From positions 1 through 16,883 of the forward strand of contig JBMNTQ010000024.1 of NCBI GenBank assembly GCA_050945815.1: a stretch of DNA of 16,883 nucleotides. The letters are read 5' to 3'. The stretch is from JBMNTQ01 sp050945815. Its GTDB lineage: Bacteria; Bacillota; Clostridia; Christensenellales; JBMNTQ01. This document shows, piece by piece, positions 7,296 to 15,219 of the stretch; the stretch's first letter is position 1, and each line of letters begins with the position of its first letter. Below the pieces are notes generated by a model. It was not told the DNA's origin and searched no databases. It saw nothing but the letters and a program-made list of their open reading frames with translations. Both the position numbers and the translations under genes were made by a program.

Positions 7296-7406
7296 ATGAA
7301 GCATGAACAGCATGATTTAGATTTTTGGGCCGAATTTGAAAAAACGGGTAACATCGGATATTATTTGGAATATAAGCGGGAGAATAGAGGAAATCGCGAG
7401 CTATAA
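7296..7406 (+). CDS. yqzL: YqzL-like small protein, 36 residues
   Basis: The ATG at 7296 follows GGGGGAT at about 7283-7289 and the ORF ends with TAA at 7404-7406. The core DFWAEFEKTGNIGYYLEYKR fits the short YqzL family, whose members have an aromatic-rich start, then TG(N/S) and a YL..K segment, and sit between era and recO in many Firmicutes. B. subtilis YqzL is about 47 residues. The function is unknown. Position and sequence pattern together make this assignment fairly secure despite the size. It ends 37 bases before the proposed recO start, so it probably shares a transcript with recO. Confidence 0.75.
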   Translation: MKHEQHDLDFWAEFEKTGNIGYYLEYKRENRGNREL

Positions 7407-7443
7407 TGGAATTTGATTGGAGATTTTGGGGGGAGATGGGCTT

Positions 7444-8172
7444 TTGCCGGCAGTGAAATTCAAGGGGATTGTTTTGCGGTATGCAAATTACGGTGAGTAT
7501 GACCGTATGCTCACTATATTTTCCCCGCAGTATGGAAAAATTAGCGCCGCCGCTCGGTCTTGCCGCAAGCCCGGGGCAAAGCTTATTTCATGCGTGGAGC
7601 AGTTTTGCTATGGGGAGTATGCTTTCAGCCGCCGGGGTGAGCGGCTTTTGCTGACCCAGTGTGACTTGGAGGAAAGCTATTATCCGTTACGCAACGATTT
7701 GAAAACCCTAGCCCACGCGACCTATTTTTTGAATTTGTGCGAAGAATTTGTGGTGGCTGGAGAAGGAAACCCGGCCTTGTTTTCGTTGCTTTTGCAGGCG
7801 ATGACGCTTTATGCCTATGGGAAGAATGGGGCGGAGACAGTGAGCGCTTGCTTTATTTTGAAGCTGCTGGATCTTTCGGGCTATCGGCCTGCTTTGGATG
7901 GTTGTCCGGTTTGCGGGGAAGGGCTCGAAGCTCCGGTTTTTGACCGAACCTGCGGCGAGGTGGTTTGCGGAGCTTGCGCCCACGGGGACAGGCTGTCTAT
8001 GGAGGCAGTGATGGCTATGCGGCGTATCTTATCTATGGAGATGGTCAAGCTGAGAAAGGTTCGGATGCAAAGCGCCCTTTCCCGTGAGATTAACAATTTT
8101 TTGATGAAATATATTCTCAGGCATATCCAACGCAAATTTCCATCAGAGCAATTTATTGTAGAAATGATGTAA
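7444..8172 (+). CDS. recO: DNA repair protein RecO
   Basis: With TTG at 7444 the protein is 242 residues and begins MPAVKFKGIVLRYANYGEYDRMLTIFS (split here as the OB-fold start FKGIVLR and YGEYDRMLTIFS), which is the RecO family N-terminus. The zinc-binding region is present as CPVC followed by CGEVVCGAC. RecO works with RecR and RecF to load RecA on SSB-coated single-stranded DNA in recombinational repair. GGGGGGAG at 7428-7435 lies 8 bases before TTG 7444; an in-frame start at 7417 would add nine residues and lacks such a site. No clear terminator follows. Confidence 0.93.
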   Translation: MPAVKFKGIVLRYANYGEYDRMLTIFSPQYGKISAAARSCRKPGAKLISCVEQFCYGEYAFSRRGERLLLTQCDLEESYYPLRNDLKTLAHATYFLNLCEEFVVAGEGNPALFSLLLQAMTLYAYGKNGAETVSACFILKLLDLSGYRPALDGCPVCGEGLEAPVFDRTCGEVVCGACAHGDRLSMEAVMAMRRILSMEMVKLRKVRMQSALSREINNFLMKYILRHIQRKFPSEQFIVEMM

Positions 8173-8219
8173 TTTTTTGTAAATGTAACATGTTTTATCG
8201 GATTTATCGAATCTCCATA

Positions 8220-8248
8220 TTGTGTTTTCTCCATTTTTGTAATACATT
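8220..8248 (+). promoter_or_regulatory. Candidate SigA-type promoter of ppdK
   Basis: In the AT-rich 109-base gap before ppdK, TTGTGT (8220-8225) and TACATT (8243-8248) are spaced exactly 17 bases, a moderate match to TTGACA and TATAAT. The 5' leader would be about 25-30 bases and would contain the strong ribosome binding site GAGGAGGTG. A separate ppdK promoter is plausible because a strong terminator closes the gene. Confidence 0.35.
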
Positions 8249-8281
8249 TTTAATGTGCAAAATATCTGAGGAGGTGCTTTT

Positions 8282-10903
8282 ATGATAAAGTACGTTTACC
8301 TGTTCCAGGAAGGGAATGCCGGTATGAAAGATCTGCTGGGCGGCAAAGGCGCAAACCTTGCAGAGATGACCTCGTTAGGGTTGCCTGTTCCCCAGGGTTT
8401 TACCATTTCCACCCAGGCTTGTAACCAATATTATGCTGATGGGCAAAAAATAAGCCAGACTATCGTAGATGAGATTTTTGACAGCATGGGTAAGCTGGAG
8501 GAGATTTCCGGAAAGAAATTCGGCGACCTAAGCAATCCGTTTCTCGTTTCGGTGCGTAGCGGCGCCCGGGCTTCTATGCCGGGGATGATGGATACGATTC
8601 TAAACCTCGGGCTTAACGATACTGCGGTAGTAGGATTGGCTAACCTGACTGGTAATGAGCGGTTTGCGTACGATAGTTATCGGCGGTTTATTCAGATGTT
8701 TGCAGACGTGGTGATGGAGATTGACCGGAAAAAATTTGAAGATATTTTGACGCAGAAAAAGGAGAAGAAAGGCGTTTCCTTAGATACGGACTTAGATATT
8801 TCGGATTTGAAGCAGATTGTACAGGATTATAAAGCACTCTACTTTGTGGAAAAAGGAGAGGAGTTCCCCCAAGACCCCAAAAAGCAGCTTTTAGCTTCGG
8901 TGACTGCTGTTTTTCGTTCGTGGGATAACCCCCGGGCTATTGTATATCGCCGTATGAACGATATTCCTGGCGATTGGGGTACGGCTGTTAATGTGCAGGC
9001 TATGGTGTTTGGCAATATGGGCGAGGATTCCGGCACCGGCGTGGCTTTCACCCGCAACCCGGCGACCGGCGAGAGGAAGCTTTACGGCGAATACTTATTC
9101 AACGCCCAGGGTGAGGATGTGGTGGCGGGGATTCGGACGCCGCATCCAATTGCCAAGCTGAAGGAGAGTATGCCGGAGATTTACGATGAATTCCAGCAGA
9201 TTGCCAACAAGCTGGAAAACCACTATCGGGATATGCAGGACATGGAATTTACCATTGAACGGGGCAAGCTTTACATGTTGCAGACCAGAAGCGGCAAGCG
9301 TACTGCTGCTGCTGCGCTGAAAATTGCGGTGGATTTGGTAGATGAGGGTATGAACAGCCGGGAGGAGGCCCTGATGAAGATAGACCCCAAGCAGCTAGAC
9401 TCCCTGCTGCATCCAACGTTTGTGCCGGAAAAGCTGAAGGCTGCGCAGCCGATTGCCAGCGGATTGCCTGCTTCTCCGGGCGCTGTGTCCGGCAGAATAT
9501 ACTTTACGGCAGATGACGCTAAGGCCGCTGGAGACCGGGGTGAAGAAGTGATCTTGGTGCGCAGAGAGACATCTCCGGAGGACATTGAGGGGATGTATGC
9601 GTCTCGGGGGATTTTGACGCTGCGCGGCGGTATGACTTCCCACGCTGCTGTGGTGGCTCGGGGCATGGGGATTTGCTGTATATCCGGCTGTAACGCTGCG
9701 ACGGTCAATGAAGAGAAGAAGACCATGAGCATTGCGGGCTGTACTTTCCACGAGGGAGACTATATTTCTTTGGACGGCACCAGCGGCAATGTATATGGGG
9801 AAAATATTCCCAGCCAAGAACCCAGCTTGTCCGGTGATTTTTCTACGATTATGGAATGGTCGGACGATGTGCGTGCTCTGAAAATTCGAGCCAACGCGGA
9901 TAGCCCCCAGGACGCTTCCGCTGCAGTGAAGTTTGGCGCGCAGGGCATCGGGCTTTGCCGTACGGAGCATATGTTCTTCAATGAAGACCGCATTTCTGCT
10001 ATGCGTGAGATGATTGTGGCGAAGAATGTGGAGCACCGAAAAGCGGCGCTTGCAAAGCTTTTGCCTATGCAGAAAGAGGATTTCAAGGAGATCTACCGGG
10101 TTATGGGCGACCGGCCGGTGACTGTGCGTTACTTAGACCCGCCTCTACACGAATTCCTGCCCCATGAAGATTGCGATATTGAGGATCTTGCTGCTCAGAT
10201 GTGTTTGGATTTTACGGACCTGAAGAATGATGTGGAAAGCTTGCAGGAGACAAACCCTATGCTGGGCCATCGGGGCTGCCGGCTGGCTGTGACGTACCCT
10301 GAGATTGCGGAGATGCAGACTCGGGCGGTTATCGAAGCGGCGATTGAGGTGTTTGAGGAGGATGGCTTGAGCGTTTTGCCGGAAATTATGATTCCGCTGG
10401 TAGGCGACGCAAAAGAGCTTAGCTTTGTTAAGAAGATTGTAGACGATACGGCCAAGCTGGTGATGCAGGAAAAGGGGACAGAGATTCAATACTTGGTGGG
10501 TACGATGATCGAGGTGCCCCGGGCTGCGCTAACGTCGGAGGAAATTGCCGAGGAAGCAGAGTTCTTTTCCTTTGGCACCAATGATTTGACCCAGATGACC
10601 TTCGGTTTTTCGAGGGATGATGCGGGCAAATTCCTGGATGATTATTATGCTAAGAAAATCTACGATTTTGACCCGTTTGCCAAGGTGGACCAGAAGGGTG
10701 TGGGCAAGCTGGTGAAGATGGCAGTGGAGGGCGGTCGAAGCGTGCGTCCCGACATGAAGCTGGGCGTTTGCGGCGAGCATGGCGGCGACCCAAGTTCTAT
10801 TATGTTCTTTAACAGCTTGGGGCTGGATTATGTGTCCTGTTCGCCTTACCGTGTGCCGATCGCACGGCTGGCGGCAGCGCAGGCTGTGATTGCCCAGAGA
10901 TAG
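8282..10903 (+). CDS. ppdK: Pyruvate, phosphate dikinase
   Basis: The 873-residue protein has the full PPDK layout: an ATP-grasp nucleotide domain (about 1-340), the swivelling phosphohistidine domain with GGMTSHAAVVARGMG (H454), and the C-terminal PEP/pyruvate barrel with FGTNDLTQMTFGFSRDD and CGEHGGDP (C830). C. symbiosum PPDK has the same length within a residue, with His455 and Cys831, so the alignment is nearly one to one. It interconverts ATP + phosphate + pyruvate with AMP + pyrophosphate + PEP and in anaerobes can run in glycolysis using pyrophosphate. Thr452 two residues before the histidine is the site that PPDK regulatory proteins modify in other organisms, but no such gene is in this window. 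GAGGAGGTG precedes the ATG. Confidence 0.98.
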   Translation: MIKYVYLFQEGNAGMKDLLGGKGANLAEMTSLGLPVPQGFTISTQACNQYYADGQKISQTIVDEIFDSMGKLEEISGKKFGDLSNPFLVSVRSGARASMPGMMDTILNLGLNDTAVVGLANLTGNERFAYDSYRRFIQMFADVVMEIDRKKFEDILTQKKEKKGVSLDTDLDISDLKQIVQDYKALYFVEKGEEFPQDPKKQLLASVTAVFRSWDNPRAIVYRRMNDIPGDWGTAVNVQAMVFGNMGEDSGTGVAFTRNPATGERKLYGEYLFNAQGEDVVAGIRTPHPIAKLKESMPEIYDEFQQIANKLENHYRDMQDMEFTIERGKLYMLQTRSGKRTAAAALKIAVDLVDEGMNSREEALMKIDPKQLDSLLHPTFVPEKLKAAQPIASGLPASPGAVSGRIYFTADDAKAAGDRGEEVILVRRETSPEDIEGMYASRGILTLRGGMTSHAAVVARGMGICCISGCNAATVNEEKKTMSIAGCTFHEGDYISLDGTSGNVYGENIPSQEPSLSGDFSTIMEWSDDVRALKIRANADSPQDASAAVKFGAQGIGLCRTEHMFFNEDRISAMREMIVAKNVEHRKAALAKLLPMQKEDFKEIYRVMGDRPVTVRYLDPPLHEFLPHEDCDIEDLAAQMCLDFTDLKNDVESLQETNPMLGHRGCRLAVTYPEIAEMQTRAVIEAAIEVFEEDGLSVLPEIMIPLVGDAKELSFVKKIVDDTAKLVMQEKGTEIQYLVGTMIEVPRAALTSEEIAEEAEFFSFGTNDLTQMTFGFSRDDAGKFLDDYYAKKIYDFDPFAKVDQKGVGKLVKMAVEGGRSVRPDMKLGVCGEHGGDPSSIMFFNSLGLDYVSCSPYRVPIARLAAAQAVIAQR

Positions 10904-10928
10904 AGGGGGAACCGAGACAGACCGATTT

Positions 10929-10964
10929 GGGCGGCCCGAGACTAGGCGGGCCGTCCTATTTTTG
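10929..10964 (+). terminator. Intrinsic terminator after ppdK
   Basis: GGGCGGCCCG (10929-10938) pairs with CGGGCCGTCC (10947-10956) over 10 bp including one G-U pair, with an 8-base loop, followed by a T-rich run (TATTTTTGTT). It lies 25 bases after the ppdK stop. The T run is on the + strand side only, so it acts on ppdK transcripts. Confidence 0.9.
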
Positions 10965-11162
10965 TTGGAAAGCCGGGGAGGATTGGGCGAGCAGCGGGGG
11001 AGGGGCGAGCGAAGGGGCGGAGATTTTGGCAAGGGGCTGGGGAGATAAGTATAGGGGAATCGGCTTTGGGCCTTGGTAAGATAAAATTGCGGGCGCGGAA
11101 GCAGGGAATCTGGAAAGAATGTGGTATATAGTTAGTATAGCGTTTTTAAAGTTGGCGGATTT
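10965..11162 (+). other. G-rich gene-free stretch before dgt
   Basis: No convincing gene is present here. Positions about 10974-11045 are strongly purine-rich, with many G runs on the + strand (GGGG, GGGGG, GGGG, GGGG, GGGG, GGGG), several spaced by only 1-2 bases. The second half is AT-richer and holds TATATAGTTAGTATAG at 11125-11140, which contains possible -10 elements for dgt without a good -35. A proline-rich frame on the - strand here continues antisense to dgt and is explained by the G-rich strand. Confidence 0.5.
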
Positions 11163-11177
11163 GTGAATGGGAGGCTT

Positions 11178-12173
11178 ATGAACAGGGAATATTTTGAACA
11201 ACTGGAAATGCGGTTGCTTTCGCCTTTTGCGGCTAAGAGTGTGAAGACGCGCGGCCGGCTGCGCGAGATTGAGCCTTGCCCTTTGCGTCCGGCTTTTCAG
11301 CGTGACCGGGATCGGGTTTTGCACTGTAAGGCCTTTCGGCGGATGAAGCATAAGACGCAGGTTTTCCTTTCGCCGGAGGGCGACCATTATCGAACCCGGC
11401 TGACTCATACGCTAGAGGTGGCCCAGATTGCTCGCACCATTGCCCGGGGGCTGCTTTTAAACGAGGATTTGACTGAGGCGATTGCGCTGGGACACGACCT
11501 GGGGCATACGCCGTTTGGGCATGTGGGGGAGCGGGTATTGGACAACATTGCGCCTTTTCCCTTCAGCCACAACCAGCATAGCTTGCGGGTGGTGGATATT
11601 TTGGAAAACGGCGTGGGCCTAAACCTGACTTTTGAAGTGCGTGACGGCATTGTGAACCATACATCGGCAGGCAACCCTGCTACCTTGGAGGGGCGCGTGG
11701 TGCATTTGGCAGACAGGATCGCCTATATCAACCACGACATTGATGATGCGATACGGGCGGGTATTTTGCGGGCGTCGGATTTGCCAAAGGCGTGTGTAGA
11801 CGTGTTGGGCAACAGCCATGGGAAGCGGATTAATACCATGATTCTGGATGTGATTACATCCAGTGAGGGGCAGGACGCGGTTTTTATGTCGCCGCTGATT
11901 AAAGAAGCTACAGATGAGTTGCGCCAATTTATGTTTGATCATGTGTATCTGGATTCCTTTGCAAAGAGGGAGGAAGGGAAGGCACACTATATCTTGGAGA
12001 TGCTGTATCAGCATTTACTTGAGCATCCGGATAAAATCGGCCAGGAGTACCAGGGCATTATCCTGAAGGAGGGAGTGGAGCGCGCGGCTGTGGACGACAT
12101 TGCCGGCATGACCGACCGTTTTTCTGTGGCGAAGTTTCAGGAGTTTTTTGTGCCTAAAAACTGGGGTATGTGA
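11178..12173 (+). CDS. dgt: dGTPase-like deoxynucleotide triphosphohydrolase
   Basis: The 331-residue protein has a complete HD metal site: H77 in RLTHTLEV, H106-D107 in ALGHDLGHTPFGH, and D179 in HLADRIAY. The N-terminal SPFAAKSVKTRGR and FQRDRDRVLHCKAFRR are typical of the short Dgt class, about 330-340 residues, which hydrolyses dNTPs to deoxynucleosides and triphosphate. Substrate range cannot be read from sequence. The ATG at 11178 follows GGGAGG at 11169-11174 by only 3 bases, which is short; GTG at 11163 is an in-frame alternative that adds five residues but has only a weak site. The gene lies just upstream of dnaG, which is common in Clostridia and suggests a link between dNTP supply and replication. 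Confidence 0.9.
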   Translation: MNREYFEQLEMRLLSPFAAKSVKTRGRLREIEPCPLRPAFQRDRDRVLHCKAFRRMKHKTQVFLSPEGDHYRTRLTHTLEVAQIARTIARGLLLNEDLTEAIALGHDLGHTPFGHVGERVLDNIAPFPFSHNQHSLRVVDILENGVGLNLTFEVRDGIVNHTSAGNPATLEGRVVHLADRIAYINHDIDDAIRAGILRASDLPKACVDVLGNSHGKRINTMILDVITSSEGQDAVFMSPLIKEATDELRQFMFDHVYLDSFAKREEGKAHYILEMLYQHLLEHPDKIGQEYQGIILKEGVERAAVDDIAGMTDRFSVAKFQEFFVPKNWGM

Positions 12174-12209
12174 AAAAAGGACAAATTTTATACGGACTTT
12201 GGAAGAAAA

Positions 12210-12238
12210 GAAGGAATTTTGGCGGATACGGAGAAACT
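12210..12238 (+). promoter_or_regulatory. SigH-type promoter candidate upstream of dnaG
   Basis: GAAGGAATT at 12210-12218 matches the B. subtilis SigH -35 consensus RNAGGAWWW at all nine positions. After an 11-base spacer, GGAGAAACT at 12230-12238 matches RNNGAAT except for A in place of T. Transcription would start near 12245 and give a short leader that still contains the dnaG ribosome binding site (TTGGAGTG). SigH drives a promoter in the B. subtilis dnaG-sigA operon, so the position makes sense. Confidence 0.55.
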
Positions 12239-12260
12239 AATATGAGGTTGGAGTGATTAC

Positions 12261-14027
12261 ATGGCGGTGTTTCCGGATGAATGGATGGCAAGGCTTAGGG
12301 GTAACAACGATATAGTGGATGTTGTTTCCCAGTATGTTGCCTTAAAGCCGAACAGCGGACGGCATTGGGGGCTTTGCCCGTTTCATTCAGAGAAGACGCC
12401 TTCGTTCAATGTGAATGGGGACAAGCAGTTTTTTTATTGCTTTGGGTGTCATAAGGGCGGGGATGTGGTACGCTTCGTCATGGATATTGAGAAGCTCTCT
12501 TTTCCGGAGGGCGTGGAGTTTCTGGCGCGGCGGGCAAACATGCAGCTGCCCGAGACGATAGACGATGAGCAAGCGGCAAAGCAGCGCCTAAAAAAGCAGC
12601 GGGTTTTGGCTGCGAATAAGGCGGCTGCGCGGTTTTTTTATGGAAACCTGGTTGCTGAGGGAGGCCGAGGCGCCCGGGCTTATTTGCAAGGGCGCGGCAT
12701 TGATGAAGCCACGGTCAAACATTTTGGGCTGGGCTATGCCCGGGATTCCTGGGATGCGCTAGTGGGGCATTTGAGGGGCGAGGGCTTTTCCGACCAGGAG
12801 GCAGTGGATGCGAACCTGGCGGCTTTTGGGAAATCCGGCGCATATGATTTCTTCAGGAACCGGCTGATGTTCCCCATTATCAACCAATATGGCGATGTGG
12901 TGGGGTTTGGGGGACGGGTTTTGGACGGATCGATGCCTAAATACATCAATACGTCCGATACGGCCGCGTTTAACAAGCGGCGTAACCTGTACGGGCTGAA
13001 CTACCTGAGCAAGCAGGGCGCAAGCTTTATGCTGATGGTGGAAGGGTATATGGACGTGGTTTCCCTCTATCAGCGGGGGGGCGTGCATGCCGTCGCTACG
13101 CTGGGTACGGCGCTGACACCGGAACAGGCGCGGCTGATGAAGCGCTATGCGGCTGGTGTGTGCGTGGCTTACGACGGGGACTCGGCAGGACAGCGGGCTA
13201 CGCTTCGGGGGTTGGATATTCTGCGGGAGGAAGGGCTGGAGGTTAAGGTGGTGTTGTTTCCTGCTGGGATGGATCCGGATGAATTTATCAGCCGGGAAGG
13301 AAAGCAGGCCTTTGAGCAGGCTGTGGACAGCGCCGTGCCTTTGATGGAATACAAGCTTTTATCGCTGCAAAAGGGATTCGATATGAAGGATGCTGAGCAG
13401 CGCATGAAATATGCCATTGCCGCGGCAGGACTGCTTAGAACACTGGCGGACCCGGTGGAAAAGGAGCGGTATTTGCTGCTGTTGCGCAAGCAGACAGGGT
13501 TTACGATGGAAGCTTTACAGGCGCAGGCAGGAATTGCCGTGGATGCGGAGAATAAAAAGAATAGGATTGGCAAATTAAGGGATAATAAGCCACGAAGAGA
13601 GCTACCGCAGGCCCATGTAAAGGCGGAGCGGCACATTTTAAGCACCATGGCCAAGGGGCCGGAGGCCCTCGAGCAGGTGTTGGGGCAAGACTTGTGTTTT
13701 GCCCAGGAGGATAACCGAAGGCTGGCGGAGATTATTGTCGGTTTTCGCGGAAAACAATTTTCTTATGCGGATGTTTTGGCGGCTCTGGATGGGGACAACG
13801 CTAGTTTTGCAGCGGAAGTGTTTGAACGGTTTCCGGAATGTGGGGACCAGCGGTTCTTTGAGGACTGCGTCGGGCAGGTGAAGCTGTTTTCGTTGGAAGA
13901 GGAGATTGGAAAACTGCAAGCCCTTGCCAAAGAACAAACACAGCAGGAAGAGATAAACAGAATTATATCGAAAATACAGCAATTAAATATAGAATATATG
14001 CAATTGAGGAAGACCCTTATTGGGTGA
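12261..14027 (+). CDS. dnaG: DNA primase
   Basis: The 588-residue protein has the three primase domains. The N-terminal CHC2 zinc finger shows C39, H42, C60 and C63 in GLCPFHSEKTPSF and FFYCFGCHKGGD. The TOPRIM core has the catalytic glutamate E261 in LMVEGYMDVV and D305-x-D307 in AYDGDSAGQRA. The C-terminal domain that contacts the replicative helicase is more variable. B. subtilis DnaG is 603 residues. It makes RNA primers for lagging-strand synthesis. TTGGAGTG lies a few bases before the ATG. Its 3' end overlaps the ribosome binding site of rpoD, so the two are co-transcribed. Confidence 0.97.
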   Translation: MAVFPDEWMARLRGNNDIVDVVSQYVALKPNSGRHWGLCPFHSEKTPSFNVNGDKQFFYCFGCHKGGDVVRFVMDIEKLSFPEGVEFLARRANMQLPETIDDEQAAKQRLKKQRVLAANKAAARFFYGNLVAEGGRGARAYLQGRGIDEATVKHFGLGYARDSWDALVGHLRGEGFSDQEAVDANLAAFGKSGAYDFFRNRLMFPIINQYGDVVGFGGRVLDGSMPKYINTSDTAAFNKRRNLYGLNYLSKQGASFMLMVEGYMDVVSLYQRGGVHAVATLGTALTPEQARLMKRYAAGVCVAYDGDSAGQRATLRGLDILREEGLEVKVVLFPAGMDPDEFISREGKQAFEQAVDSAVPLMEYKLLSLQKGFDMKDAEQRMKYAIAAAGLLRTLADPVEKERYLLLLRKQTGFTMEALQAQAGIAVDAENKKNRIGKLRDNKPRRELPQAHVKAERHILSTMAKGPEALEQVLGQDLCFAQEDNRRLAEIIVGFRGKQFSYADVLAALDGDNASFAAEVFERFPECGDQRFFEDCVGQVKLFSLEEEIGKLQALAKEQTQQEEINRIISKIQQLNIEYMQLRKTLIG

Positions 14028-14036
14028 AGGAGTGAT
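14027..14036 (+). promoter_or_regulatory. Ribosome binding site fixing the rpoD start
   Basis: AAGGAGTGAT is a long match to the anti-16S sequence and places TTG at 14041 at a spacing of 8 bases from GGAG. The ATG at 14035 and GTG at 14032 lie inside or only 2 bases after the core and are unlikely starts. Confidence 0.65.
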
Positions 14037-14040
14037 GGGT

Positions 14041-15117
14041 TTGGCGAAAAACCTTAAGATGGAAAAAATAAATGAGTTGGTGGAAGAGGGAAAAGCCAAG
14101 GGCGTCCTGACTTATAAGGAGATTATGGATGCGCTGGAGGATATGGAGATGGCGCCGGAGCAGATTGAGCATATTTATGACGTGTTTGAGAAATTGAACA
14201 TCGATGTGGTTGAGGATGCTGAATCTGCTGAGGAATTGATGCAAGAGATGGCGCAGGAGAATGTGGAAAGTTCTCTAAGTGATACCGTCAGTATTGATGA
14301 TCCGGTACGCATGTATCTCAAGGAAATTGGCAAGGTTGCCCTGCTTACCCCCAAGGAGGAAGTAGACTTAGCACAGCGCATGGGTGCTGGAGACATGGAG
14401 GCAAAGCGCAAGCTGACGGAGGCTAACCTTCGATTGGTGGTTAGCATTGCCAAACGCTATGTGGGCCGAGGGATGCTCTTTTTGGATTTAATCCAGGAGG
14501 GAAACCTGGGACTGATTAAGGCAGTGGAGAAATTTGACTACAGCAAGGGCTATAAGTTCAGCACCTATGCGACCTGGTGGATCCGGCAGGCGATAACCCG
14601 GGCGATTGCCGACCAGGCGCGCACCATACGCATTCCCGTGCACATGGTGGAGACTATCAATAAGCTGATTCGGGTATCTCGTCAGCTTTTGCAGGAATTC
14701 GGACGTGACCCGCAACCGGAGGAAATTGCCCGGGAGATGGGTATTTCTGAGGAGAAGGTGCGGGAGATTATAAAAATTGCTCAGGAGCCGGTTTCTTTGG
14801 AAACCCCGATTGGCGAGGAGGACGACAGCCACTTAGGCGACTTCATCCCCGACGATGATGTGCCTGCGCCGTCGGAGGCAGCGGCATTCACCCTTTTAAA
14901 GGAGCAGCTCGTTGAGGTTTTGGACACGCTGACGCCCCGGGAGGAGAAGGTTTTGCGGCTTCGCTTTGGGCTGGACGACGGCAGGGCGCGCACCCTTGAA
15001 GAAGTGGGTAAGGAATTTAACGTGACCAGAGAACGAATTCGGCAGATTGAAGCGAAGGCGTTGCGCAAGCTTCGTCATCCCAGCCGCAGCAAGAAGCTGA
15101 AAGATTTTCTGGATTGA
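14041..15117 (+). CDS. rpoD: RNA polymerase primary sigma factor SigA (RpoD)
   Basis: From TTG 14041 the protein has 358 residues. It contains a short region 1.1 (ELVEEGKAKGVLTYKEI), region 1.2 (DPVRMYLKEIGKVALLTPKEE), the highly conserved region 2 with RLVVSIAKRYVGRGMLFLDL, EKFDYSKGYKFSTYATWWIR and QAITRAIADQARTIRIPVHM, region 3, and region 4 ending in EFNVTRERIRQIEAKALRKL and RSKKLKDFLD. These are the marks of the housekeeping sigma factor. It directs transcription from -35/-10 promoters of growth genes. B. subtilis SigA is 371 residues. The placement after dnaG is the macromolecular synthesis operon seen across bacteria, here without rpsU. An earlier start would add two to seven residues. 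Confidence 0.97.
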   Translation: MAKNLKMEKINELVEEGKAKGVLTYKEIMDALEDMEMAPEQIEHIYDVFEKLNIDVVEDAESAEELMQEMAQENVESSLSDTVSIDDPVRMYLKEIGKVALLTPKEEVDLAQRMGAGDMEAKRKLTEANLRLVVSIAKRYVGRGMLFLDLIQEGNLGLIKAVEKFDYSKGYKFSTYATWWIRQAITRAIADQARTIRIPVHMVETINKLIRVSRQLLQEFGRDPQPEEIAREMGISEEKVREIIKIAQEPVSLETPIGEEDDSHLGDFIPDDDVPAPSEAAAFTLLKEQLVEVLDTLTPREEKVLRLRFGLDDGRARTLEEVGKEFNVTRERIRQIEAKALRKLRHPSRSKKLKDFLD

Positions 15118-15205
15118 TGTATTTTGTTTAGGCAGAAGTGGACTGCAATGCGGCTATCGCCTGAGGAGGAGATTGGCCGCTTGGTTTTTATGGGCAGATG
15201 CAGCC

Positions 15206-15214
15206 AGGGAGAGG
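15206..15214 (+). promoter_or_regulatory. Ribosome binding site fixing the trmK start
   Basis: AGGGAGAGG lies 5 bases before ATG at 15220. The open frame extends upstream to 15124 but those 32 codons have no comparable site and are not part of the family fold. Confidence 0.55.
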
Positions 15215-15219
15215 CGCAG

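Noticed and set aside
10956..11408. 150-residue - strand ORF with a proline-rich C-terminus
   Set aside because: It is antisense to dgt over much of its length and its proline content follows from G-rich sequence on the other strand; no ribosome binding site was seen.
12174..12242. In-frame continuation of dgt past its TGA for 22 codons to a second TGA
   Set aside because: Family length ends at the first stop, and the stretch is better explained by the SigH-type promoter and leader of dnaG.
15124..15219. N-terminal extension of trmK by 32 residues
   Set aside because: No good ribosome binding site precedes it and the family begins near the ATG at 15220.
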